From Bacillota bacterium (lineage in GTDB: Bacteria; Bacillota; Sulfobacillia; Sulfobacillales; Sulfobacillaceae), in contig JAJZBJ010000010.1 of assembly GCA_021798975.1 (NCBI GenBank), positions 1-37,797 on the forward strand: a stretch of DNA of 37,797 bases. The letters run 5' to 3'. The notes under the pieces are model-generated. The model did not search any database, had not been told where the DNA came from, and saw only the letters and a program-made list of their open reading frames with translations. Position 1 is the stretch's first letter; each line of letters opens with the position of its first letter. The translations under genes were made by a program, and so were the position numbers. Shown piece by piece: positions 16,797 to 23,574 of the stretch.

Positions 16797-16878
16797 TTTT
16801 GGTAAGGTTATGCCTGTCAGAGCGCGCCGATAACTACTGGACGCGTCTTGACAGGCATTATATCGAACCTTACCAAAA
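16797..16878. repeat. Long two-block inverted repeat overlapping the permease promoter
   Basis: TTTTGGTAAGGTT (16797-16809) plus ATGCCTGTCA (16810-16819) are matched by TGACAGGCAT (16849-16858) and AACCTTACCAAAA (16866-16878), 23 of 23 pairs. A seven-base insertion (16859-16865) interrupts the right arm only. It sits between the amidohydrolase stop and the permease start. It may be an operator pair, a transcription attenuator, or the amidohydrolase terminator. Confidence 0.85.
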
Positions 16879-16886
16879 TTCGGCAA
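16857..16886 (-). promoter_or_regulatory. Permease promoter embedded in the inverted repeat
   Basis: On the minus strand TTGCCG (16881-16886) and TATAAT (16857-16862) are 18 bases apart. Most of the spacer is the outer arm of the inverted repeat, and the -10 box overlaps its seven-base interruption. A protein binding the repeat would cover the promoter. Confidence 0.6.
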
Positions 16887-16898
16887 ATCGTCTCTGCT

Positions 16899-18017
16899 CT
16901 ACAACAAAGCCTGCACGCCGCGCCACAGAAGCTCCACTCCGATGGGAAGCGCGGATTCATCGATGGTAAAGTGCGGCGAATGATGCGGGTAGTACTGCTG
17001 CGGACGGGCCCCAAGCAAGAGAAATGCTCCGGGAATGCGGTTCAAGTAGTGCGAAAAGTCTTCCCCGCCCATAATGGGGGGATGCTCCATCAGTTGGACG
17101 GCTCCATTCAGAGCCGCGGCCCATCGGTTCGCGGTCTGTGCGTCATTGATTACCGCCGGGTAGCCGCGCGTGTAGGTCACGTCGGCCCGCGCACCGTAGA
17201 GCGCGGTGATGGTGGAGGCCATGTGCTCAATTTCTTCGGCGATTTGGGATTGGACGGAAGCCGACAACGTCCGGACCGTGCCCAAAATCTCAGCGCTGTC
17301 CGCGATGATGTTGGCGGCCGAACCTGCGTGAAACGCGCCGCACGTGACCACGGCGGGATCCGTGGCGGGTACGCGCCGCGAGACAATGGTCTGCAACTGG
17401 GCCACCAACTGGGCGCCCATCAGTACCGCATCTTGTGTGGCCTCCGGCTCCGACGCATGCCCCCCACGGCCGTGGATTATAATGCGAAACCGGTCGGAAT
17501 TCGCCATCATGGCGCCGGGGTGCAGCACCGCTTGGCCAGCCGGCATGGGCGACTGGAGGTGCAAACCGATGATGCGGTCAACCCCCTCCAGACATCCATC
17601 GGCCATCATGTCCAGCGCGCCGCCGGGATGCTGTTCTTCCGCGGGTTGGAAGATGAAGCGCACCGATCCCGCCTCGGGAGGATTCTCCTGAAAACGGCGC
17701 GCCACAGCCAGAACCATGGCCATGTGGCCATCATGGCCGCACGCGTGCATGCGCCCGGCGTGGCGGGATTGGAATGCCAGACCGGTATCCTCCACCAGTG
17801 GCAAACCGTCCATTTCCGCCCGTACTGCCACCCGGTTGCCCGGGGAACGGCCTAAAATATCGACCATCAGGCCGGTCTTAGCGACCGTTTGGGGCTCTAG
17901 CCCGGCTTCCTTGAGGGCCTGCCGCAGGTATGCCTGGGTCTCGTGCTCTTCGTGTCCCAGTTCCGGGATCTGATGCAAGTTGCGCCGGTCTTCAATCAGC
18001 TGAGTGTTCCAGTCCAT
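16899..18017 (-). CDS. M20D family amidohydrolase (N-acyl amino acid/hippurate hydrolase-like)
   Basis: A 372-residue zinc amidohydrolase of the M20D group, which removes acyl groups from amino acids (hippurate, N-acetyl amino acids, IAA conjugates). Metal-site motifs are in order: MHACGHDGHM, the catalytic QPAEEQHPGG, the dimerisation domain segment GRGGHASEP, then GGEDFSHY and HSPHFTIDE. All expected ligands appear present. It is cytoplasmic. It precedes the amino acid permease on the same strand and follows the DUF3096 gene by 60 bases. AGGGAGG lies about ten bases before the ATG at 18015-18017. The acyl group and amino acid are not known. Confidence 0.92.
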   Translation of the reverse strand: MDWNTQLIEDRRNLHQIPELGHEEHETQAYLRQALKEAGLEPQTVAKTGLMVDILGRSPGNRVAVRAEMDGLPLVEDTGLAFQSRHAGRMHACGHDGHMAMVLAVARRFQENPPEAGSVRFIFQPAEEQHPGGALDMMADGCLEGVDRIIGLHLQSPMPAGQAVLHPGAMMANSDRFRIIIHGRGGHASEPEATQDAVLMGAQLVAQLQTIVSRRVPATDPAVVTCGAFHAGSAANIIADSAEILGTVRTLSASVQSQIAEEIEHMASTITALYGARADVTYTRGYPAVINDAQTANRWAAALNGAVQLMEHPPIMGGEDFSHYLNRIPGAFLLLGARPQQYYPHHSPHFTIDESALPIGVELLWRGVQALL

Positions 18018-18077
18018 CGTGTGTCATGCCTCCCTTTGAGACAAGGGTTCGCGATGGAGGCTTTAAGTCCCTCCGCC

Positions 18078-18215
18078 TCAGTGCACCAATCCCAAAATTC
18101 CGATTACGAGCAGGTAAATGGCGATGACATAGTTCAGGATTTTGGGCCGCCATAGGATTACCAATCCAGCAATGACGGCCAACAACGCAGGCAATTTGAC
18201 AAATGTAGCAATCAT
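18078..18215 (-). CDS. DUF3096-like 45-residue membrane protein, copy 1
   Basis: A very small gene with an excellent ribosome site (AAAGGAGGG seven bases before the ATG at 18213-18215). The 45-residue product has two hydrophobic segments, KLPALLAVIAGLVILW and YVIAIYLLVIGILGLV, separated by RPKILN. This is the DUF3096 pattern (helix, W-x-P turn, 'IYLLxxGxLG' helix). Function is unknown. A second copy of exactly the same length lies at 31152-31289. It may be in one transcript with the M20 hydrolase downstream. Confidence 0.85.
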   Translation of the reverse strand: MIATFVKLPALLAVIAGLVILWRPKILNYVIAIYLLVIGILGLVH

Positions 18216-18297
18216 GGGTACCCTCCTTTACCAACTATCCTGTGGATAAGGTTCGCAGGGCAGGGGCCGTTTTTGGTCCCAGAAGGAGGCAGAGGAT

Positions 18298-19158
18298 ATG
18301 CGCATCGGATTTATGGGGTTGGGACAAATGGGACGCCGCATGGTGCGGAGGCTTCCAGCGGAGGACACCTGGGTGTGGAATCGCACGCGGATGGCTGAGG
18401 ACTCCCTAGTGCAGGATGGATACCGATCGGTGGATGATGTCACGGCAGCGGTGGCTCAATCAGCGGTGGTTTTTACCATGCTCCGGGATCACGAAGCAGT
18501 GCGGGAGGTGGGGCAGCAGGGTCTGTTTGCGGGTCTGGGGCCGCAGATCACCTGGGTCGATATGTCGACCGGATCACCGGAGGCCGCGCAATCTTTTCAG
18601 GCCTTGGCCGTGTCTCAAGGGGCGGCTTTCGTGGCCGCGCCAGTCCTTGGGACCTTGGGGCCAGCTATCCAAGGAACGTTGACCGTGCTGGCCGGCGGCG
18701 CGCCGGACGATGTGGCCCGCGTGCGGTTATGGCTCGACCGGTTTGGCACCGTGCACCATGTGGGCGCCGTCCAAGACGCCCTAGCCGCCAAGCTGATGGT
18801 GAACACCGTCCTGGCCTATTACATGGAGGCGGTTTCCGAGGTCATGGTGCTGGCGGATCGGGAGGGATTGCCGCGCCAAGTGGTCGTGGACCTATTGCAG
18901 TCGAGCTCTGTGGCAGCGCCGGTGCTTGGCGGGAAAGCCGAGCGGCTTATCCAAGGACGGTACGGCCAGCCTGATTTCCCGATTGACCTGCTCGCCAAGG
19001 ATTTGGACTTAATGGTCGCGGAAGCCGACCGTGCTGGGGTGGATTTACCCGGTGTCACCGCGATGCGTGGACTGGCCCGCACAGTGGCAGCCAGTGCAGT
19101 GCACGGACAGTGGGATATGGCGGGAATGGGAGAAGCGCTGGCGCATCCGCGGGCTTAA
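18298..19158 (+). CDS. NAD(P)-dependent beta-hydroxyacid dehydrogenase (HIBADH/GLYR family)
   Basis: A 286-residue oxidoreductase. The Rossmann motif MGLGQMG is at residues 6-12 and the Arg of VWNRT suggests NADP preference. The substrate motif is VDMSTGSPEAA. The catalytic Lys165 lies in AKLMVN with Asn169. The second-domain segment APVLGTLGPAIQGTLTVLAGG differs from the classic DAPVSGG and is closer to the succinic semialdehyde/glyoxylate reductase branch. The ATG has AGAAGGAGG nine bases upstream. It is divergent from the DUF3096/amidohydrolase unit and followed by the sulfocyanin-like gene after 149 bases. Confidence 0.88.
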   Translation: MRIGFMGLGQMGRRMVRRLPAEDTWVWNRTRMAEDSLVQDGYRSVDDVTAAVAQSAVVFTMLRDHEAVREVGQQGLFAGLGPQITWVDMSTGSPEAAQSFQALAVSQGAAFVAAPVLGTLGPAIQGTLTVLAGGAPDDVARVRLWLDRFGTVHHVGAVQDALAAKLMVNTVLAYYMEAVSEVMVLADREGLPRQVVVDLLQSSSVAAPVLGGKAERLIQGRYGQPDFPIDLLAKDLDLMVAEADRAGVDLPGVTAMRGLARTVAASAVHGQWDMAGMGEALAHPRA

Positions 19159-19210
19159 CCCGTATACCCCTCAACCGGGTGAGTTCGACTGGATAATAGG
19201 ACTCGCCACC

Positions 19211-19245
19211 TTGATCAATCATTACTACATGATGTTACACTGTAA
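19211..19245 (+). promoter_or_regulatory. Possible promoter/operator of the sulfocyanin-like gene
   Basis: TTGATC (19211-19216) could be a -35 box with TACACT (19236-19241) at the long spacing of 19. A near-perfect palindrome TTACACTGTAA (19235-19245) covers the -10 box and could be a repressor site. The short repeat ATCAT...ATGAT lies inside the spacer. Confidence 0.35.
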
Positions 19246-19307
19246 ATGAGTTCCAGTTTTCCATTAGGAACTACTCCGGGTTTTTGACTGAGGGAGGTCG
19301 TGGCGTG

Positions 19308-19832
19308 ATGAAGCGCTATCAAGGGATGTTGGCGGGGTTGGCGGCCATGTCCGCGCTATTGGCGGGATGTGGTATCCAGGCTGCCCAAGCGTCTCAGTAC
19401 CTGCATGTTGAGCCGGGAACCAGCAATGTCTATCTTAAAGTTGTCAGTGGATTCAGCAACAATTTGGCCGAAAATACCATTGACGGTGTTCCGGCGGGCG
19501 ATCTGACGATTACCGTTCCTAAGGGCTCCGTGGTCCATATGAAAGTGACGAATGACGGACCGATGCCGGAGACTTTTGGAGTGTATGATCGCAACGTCCA
19601 ACTGGCGTTTAATGGTTCGGGGGACCCGTGGTACAGCGATGTCGTCCTGAACGCGGTGGATGGACTCGCAACCGGGCAATCCCAGACCTATACGTTTACC
19701 GCGTCCCGCGTGGGCAGCTACACGCTGGCCGATCTGTTGAACGGGGCTACCAACTCCAACATACCGGTGAGCAATATCTGGGAGACCTTAAAGGTTGTGC
19801 CTTCAGGACGGGCGTCCTTGACAACCAAATAG
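19308..19832 (+). CDS. Sulfocyanin-like lipoprotein lacking copper ligands
   Basis: A 174-residue exported protein with a lipoprotein signal: MKRYQ, a hydrophobic stretch, and the lipobox LLAGC (Cys21). The mature part has the cupredoxin outline of sulfocyanin: GDLTITVPKGSVVHMKVTN for the first strands, PMPETF where sulfocyanins have 'LPHNF', and VGSYTLADLL...NIPVSNIW where they have 'GxYxxxCxIxGHxxxGMW'. The His, Cys, His and Met that bind copper are therefore all missing. It is likely surface-anchored but not a blue copper electron carrier. GTG 19305 is an equally possible start; GGGAGG is 7 or 10 bases upstream. The relationship is recognised by pattern, not by search. Confidence 0.65.
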   Translation: MKRYQGMLAGLAAMSALLAGCGIQAAQASQYLHVEPGTSNVYLKVVSGFSNNLAENTIDGVPAGDLTITVPKGSVVHMKVTNDGPMPETFGVYDRNVQLAFNGSGDPWYSDVVLNAVDGLATGQSQTYTFTASRVGSYTLADLLNGATNSNIPVSNIWETLKVVPSGRASLTTK

Positions 19833-19849
19833 ATAATCCTCTCAGCTCG

Positions 19850-19890
19850 CAGCAATCCGCCTCAATGATGGGGCGGATTGCTGTGCTTTT
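19850..19890 (+). terminator. Terminator of the sulfocyanin-like gene, inside the end of the convergent permease gene
   Basis: A 12-bp stem made of AGCAATCCGCC (19851-19861) and GGCGGATTGCT (19872-19882), plus an outer C-G pair, with a 10-base loop and GCTTTT downstream on the plus strand. The loop contains the stop codon of the minus-strand permease gene. Confidence 0.75.
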
Positions 19891-21721
19891 GCTCGGCCGC
19901 ACTCGGCAGATGGAAGGGGACCACCGTCACCGAAACCTCCCGGCGGAAGACTAAGATGGCTTCCAGGGCGACCGCCATATGGTTGTGCAGGATGTTTTGC
20001 CAGCGCCGGCCCACCACAATTTCCGGTATGACCACCACGACCCGGCCGCGGGCAAATAGGTTGGTCAAGTGATCAATGTACCGGACCATGGGCCGGAGCA
20101 CCGACCGATATTGGGACTGCACCGCGATAAATTTGATCCGCGGGTCGGGATTCCACTCATCCCAGCGGTCCTGCAGGATTTTCTCACGCTCCGGCGAGGT
20201 GGCGATGTGGAGCGCAATAATCTCATGAGCGTTCATGGACAGCGCCACCGACAGGGTGTTCATGGTCATGTGGTTGATGGATGCCATCGGGACCACCACC
20301 ACCAGATGTTTCTCCTCGGGTTTCTGCGACCAGTCGGTCATGCGCAGGGTATCGGCCACCATCCGGTAGTGCCGGCGCACCGCCCGGAGCGCCATGATGA
20401 GGAGCGGAATGGCCACCACGACAATCCAGGCGCCTTGCGTAAACTTGCTCACGATGGAGATGAGAACCACGATGGTGGTCAATACGGCGCCCAGACTGGC
20501 CGTAACAATGGTGGTGAGGCGTCCGGGGGCGTCCTTTTCCTGCCAACGCTTTTTGACCAGACTGACCATCGCGATGGTAAAACTCATATAGACCCCCACG
20601 GCATAGAGCGGGATGAGCGCGTTGGTATCGCCTTTAAAAATGATGATAAGCAGGATGGCAAAGGAGGCCAGTACAAAGATGCCGTTTTGGTAAACCAGCC
20701 GGTCGCCGCGCGATAGAAACATGCGCGGCATCCACTGATCCCGGGCCATAATGCTGGCCAGTTGCGGGAACCCGGCAAAGCTGGTGTTGGCGGCGATAGC
20801 CAAGATAGCCATGGTGACGAAGGACAAGAGATAGAAGAAGATGCCATGGCCAAACAGCCGGAAGGCCAACTGCTGCAATACCGTGACTTGGTTGTTGGGC
20901 ACGATCCCATAGCGGAAGGCGATGACCGATGTCCCCAGGAACATCGCCCCCAGCAACAGCCCTAAGAACAGCAGGGTTGTCCGAGCCCGGCGCTGCGACG
21001 GTTGGGCGAAGATTGGCACACCGTTTGAGATCGCCTCGATCCCGGTCAGGGCAGACGACCCGGAACTAAAGGCCCGCAGTATCAAGAGAGGTCCTACCAA
21101 GAGACTAGCCGGCGGGGCGACGTAGGCATGCAGCGGCGGTGTGGTGGGGTCGGGCCTGATGGCGCCGAATGCGACCATAATCAGAACCATGGCGATGAAG
21201 AGATAGGTGGGGATTGTAAACAGGTTGGCCGATTCCTTAACCCCCCGCAGGTTAATCACGGCAATGAAGGCGGTAAAGAGCACCGACAGCACTACCGTCC
21301 AATGCAAGAGACCCGGGAATGCGGACACAAGGGCTGCAACACCCGCGGTCACGCTCACCGCCACGGTGAGGGTGTAATCGATGAGCAGCGCAGTGCCTGC
21401 GAGGACGCCGGACCATGGGCCGAGGGTGTCGCGGCCGATGACATAGGCGCCGCCTCCGCCGGGATAGGCTTGGATGATTTGGCGATAGTTAAAGACGAGG
21501 AAGGCCAGCAGCAGGACGATAGTGGCCGAGATGGGCAGAGAAAACCAGAGCGCCGCCATCCCGGCGGTGCTGAGTACGATCAAAATTTCTTGGGTCCCGT
21601 ATGCCACCGATGACAACGCATCCGGCGCTAGAACGGACAACCCTTGCCACACGACGACCTTGCGCCCGCCCTCTTCCCGATCCTTCAGCGGACGCCCGAA
21701 CATCAGTCTTTTCCAGTCCAA
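19862..21721 (-). CDS. APC-family permease, KimA-like potassium importer
   Basis: A 619-residue protein with about 12 N-terminal helices and a hydrophilic C-terminal domain of roughly 150 residues, the architecture of KimA (YdaO), the c-di-AMP-controlled K+/H+ symporter of Bacillus. The opening APDALSSVAYGTQEILIVL and AYPGGGGAYVIGRD are typical of the family. The C-terminal part (HLVVVVPMASINHM, RVVVVIPEIVVGRRW) resembles the regulatory domain. TTG 21721 is the chosen start, with GCGAGG seven bases upstream. A small gene ends 24 bases upstream on the same strand. No c-di-AMP riboswitch is visible in the short leader. A related amino acid permease function cannot be excluded. Confidence 0.8.
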   Translation of the reverse strand: MDWKRLMFGRPLKDREEGGRKVVVWQGLSVLAPDALSSVAYGTQEILIVLSTAGMAALWFSLPISATIVLLLAFLVFNYRQIIQAYPGGGGAYVIGRDTLGPWSGVLAGTALLIDYTLTVAVSVTAGVAALVSAFPGLLHWTVVLSVLFTAFIAVINLRGVKESANLFTIPTYLFIAMVLIMVAFGAIRPDPTTPPLHAYVAPPASLLVGPLLILRAFSSGSSALTGIEAISNGVPIFAQPSQRRARTTLLFLGLLLGAMFLGTSVIAFRYGIVPNNQVTVLQQLAFRLFGHGIFFYLLSFVTMAILAIAANTSFAGFPQLASIMARDQWMPRMFLSRGDRLVYQNGIFVLASFAILLIIIFKGDTNALIPLYAVGVYMSFTIAMVSLVKKRWQEKDAPGRLTTIVTASLGAVLTTIVVLISIVSKFTQGAWIVVVAIPLLIMALRAVRRHYRMVADTLRMTDWSQKPEEKHLVVVVPMASINHMTMNTLSVALSMNAHEIIALHIATSPEREKILQDRWDEWNPDPRIKFIAVQSQYRSVLRPMVRYIDHLTNLFARGRVVVVIPEIVVGRRWQNILHNHMAVALEAILVFRREVSVTVVPFHLPSAAEQKHSNPPHH

Positions 21722-21745
21722 CCCGTTGCCTCGCTTCTCTTTACG

Positions 21746-22111
21746 TCAGTTTTCCATCTCTAAACGGTTTCTAATCGCTTCGGCCATGGTCTCGGGGTCA
21801 TCCACCTCGACCGCCACCCCGCAGTAGGGCTGGCGCCCCAGGTAAAATCCGTCCAAGTCCAATGTCAGGACGCGATCCGGATTCTCGTACGAAAGGAAGT
21901 ACCAACCGGAGTCACCCACGTAGTGCCCTTCCTGAATGGGCCCCAGCGATGTCCCACCTACCCGTAGGAGGTGCGGGGGCACCTGCAGGGTGGAGTGAAC
22001 GGCCGAAATGTTGCCGTATGGAATTTCAATGCGGCCCTGCAAGGCTTCGATCATGGTTAGCCCGGTCAAGGTAATTTTCACGCTATCGTCATGTAATTCC
22101 ACGCGCCGCAT
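21746..22111 (-). CDS. Conserved hypothetical protein, PH-like beta fold
   Basis: A 121-residue soluble protein rich in predicted beta strands. It opens MRRVELHDDSVKITLTGL, continues IEIPYGNISAVHST, then WYFLSYENPDRVLTLDLDGF, and ends with an acidic EVDDPETMAEAIRNRL helix. This strand series plus C-terminal helix resembles small bacterial PH-like proteins found in Firmicutes and Actinobacteria; no catalytic residues are apparent. GGGAGGTG lies six bases before the ATG. It is followed after 24 bases by the KimA-like gene and probably shares its transcript. Function unknown. Confidence 0.7.
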   Translation of the reverse strand: MRRVELHDDSVKITLTGLTMIEALQGRIEIPYGNISAVHSTLQVPPHLLRVGGTSLGPIQEGHYVGDSGWYFLSYENPDRVLTLDLDGFYLGRQPYCGVAVEVDDPETMAEAIRNRLEMEN

Positions 22112-22151
22112 CTCGGTTCACCTCCCATGTCGCGCATTCCATATAACTCCT

Positions 22152-22180
22152 ACTCTAACGCGATATCGTGCTGGCGTGAA
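22152..22180 (-). promoter_or_regulatory. Candidate promoter for the PH-like/KimA-like pair
   Basis: On the minus strand TTCACG (22175-22180) and TAGAGT (22152-22157) have a 17-base spacer, about 40 bases upstream of the start at 22111. Both boxes are four-of-six matches. Confidence 0.4.
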
Positions 22181-22240
22181 GTTCTTGGGTCCGCAGCAGG
22201 AAATTTTCTGTTGGCTCGCGAAGGGCCCCTTGGTGATTTT

Positions 22241-23425
22241 ATGCAGAACGCGCGGATTGCACCGCTGTCGGAATCGGCTGTTCGGGCGCTGATGGGTCCG
22301 GCGCCGGGCGCCTGGATGCCCGTCCTGGAGCCCGGAGATATCAATTGGGCGAGTGGGTATCCGTTTCCCGAGGCTGTGCCGGTAGACGGAATGAATCAGG
22401 CCTGGCACGACATGATTGCCCGTGAGCGGGATCAGGCTTTTCAGTATTTGGGGGCGAGGGGTCAAGGTTATCTGCGCGACTGGCTGCAGGAATACACCCG
22501 GGACCTGCGATCACATGCAGATGGCGTAATGCTGACGCTGGGAGCCTTTCAGGGGATTGATGCGGTAGTGCGCGCGGTGGTGGATCCGGGCCGGTCGATT
22601 GTTGTGCAGTCCCCCACCTACATGGAGGCCCTGGAGGTGTTCCAGAATTACACGCCGCATGTGGTTGGGGTTCCCCGCGAGAACCATCGCTTTCCCATCG
22701 ACACGATCCGCCGTCTCATGACCCGCCAGAATGAGGCCGGCCATCCGGTAGCGGCCATCTATTGGCAGGCAGACTTTCAAAATCCGACAGGCATTACCAC
22801 GAGCCTCGAGGATCGCCAGGCCTTGGTGGAACTCGCTGCGGAAACCGGCGTGTGGCTCATCGAAGACGCCGCCTACCGCGAGCTGTCTTTTGATCAAGCG
22901 CTTCCGCCCCTGAAGGCGCTATCGCCGGACGTACCCGTCATCCACTTGGGCACACTGTCCAAGACCGTGGGGCCCGGACTGCGGATTGGATGGGCCGTCG
23001 GGCCGACGCGAGTCGTTCACGCTATGGAGCGCATGAAAAAAGATCTCGGGCACCCCTTGGGCGAAGCTTTGGTCGGCGAGTGGCTGCACGCTACCGAGTA
23101 TGCTGCGCATCTGACCGCCTTGCGGATGGCCTATCGGCAGCGAGCCGATGCCATGGCCGAGGCCTTGCGTCCGCTGGCGGATCAGGGAGTGACTTTTCAG
23201 CGGGCTCTGGGCGGTTACTTTATGTGGCTCGATTTGCCGCAGCCATGGACCGGCGACCGGATCAGCGCCCAGTTGCGCCACCACCGGCTGTCGGTTCTGT
23301 CAGGCAGCCATTTTGTTTTGCCCGGCGATGCCGATCCCCGCGCCGTACGGGTTTCGTTCAGTTACGCACCCATGAGGACGTTCCCGGAAGGCGCCCGGCG
23401 GTTCAGTGCGGCCCTGCGGGGTTAA
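22241..23425 (+). CDS. PLP-dependent aminotransferase, class I (LysN/MocR-catalytic type)
   Basis: A fold-type I aminotransferase of about 394 residues. It lacks the GntR DNA-binding domain of MocR regulators but resembles their catalytic part and 2-aminoadipate transaminases: INWASGYPFPEAVP near the N-terminus, YLGARGQGYLRDWL, QNPTG for substrate carboxylate, the Asp/Ala/Tyr triad in IEDAAYRELS, and the PLP lysine in LSKTVGPGLRIGW (Lys241). The C-terminal Arg is in AVRVSFSYA. The start is uncertain: ATG 22241 fits the family's N-terminus, but TTG 22211 has AGGAAA upstream. It begins a plus-strand series with a small ORF, the amidase and arsB. The amino donor is unknown. Confidence 0.85.
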   Translation: MQNARIAPLSESAVRALMGPAPGAWMPVLEPGDINWASGYPFPEAVPVDGMNQAWHDMIARERDQAFQYLGARGQGYLRDWLQEYTRDLRSHADGVMLTLGAFQGIDAVVRAVVDPGRSIVVQSPTYMEALEVFQNYTPHVVGVPRENHRFPIDTIRRLMTRQNEAGHPVAAIYWQADFQNPTGITTSLEDRQALVELAAETGVWLIEDAAYRELSFDQALPPLKALSPDVPVIHLGTLSKTVGPGLRIGWAVGPTRVVHAMERMKKDLGHPLGEALVGEWLHATEYAAHLTALRMAYRQRADAMAEALRPLADQGVTFQRALGGYFMWLDLPQPWTGDRISAQLRHHRLSVLSGSHFVLPGDADPRAVRVSFSYAPMRTFPEGARRFSAALRG

Positions 23426-23442
23426 TGAAGGAGGGGCTGGGC

Positions 23443-23574
23443 ATGGAGGGTAGGGACGATCGGACCATGATGGAGGACGCGCTGGCAGAGGTTATCCACG
23501 CCCTCAGACAGTTGACGCTGGAGGCATGGTTTGCGGCTCCATGGGAGGATCAAAAATGGCCATTCGAGAGTTGA
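23443..23574 (+). CDS. Small acidic ORF coupled to the amidase gene
   Basis: A 43-codon ORF with GGAGGGG about six bases before its ATG, beginning 17 bases after the aminotransferase stop. It overlaps the amidase start (23556) by 19 bases. The product MEGRDDRTMMEDALAEVIHAL... is an acidic, probably helical peptide ending in Trp-rich WEDQKWPFES. I do not recognise a family. Small helical partners exist for some amidases (GatC, AtzG), but there is no sequence match visible, so it may equally be a leader ORF that couples translation. Confidence 0.45.
   Translation: MEGRDDRTMMEDALAEVIHALRQLTLEAWFAAPWEDQKWPFES

Noticed and set aside
21722-21745. A c-di-AMP (ydaO) riboswitch upstream of the KimA-like gene
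   Set aside because: Only 24 bases separate it from the gene upstream, and the 129-base gap before that gene shows none of the expected conserved core.
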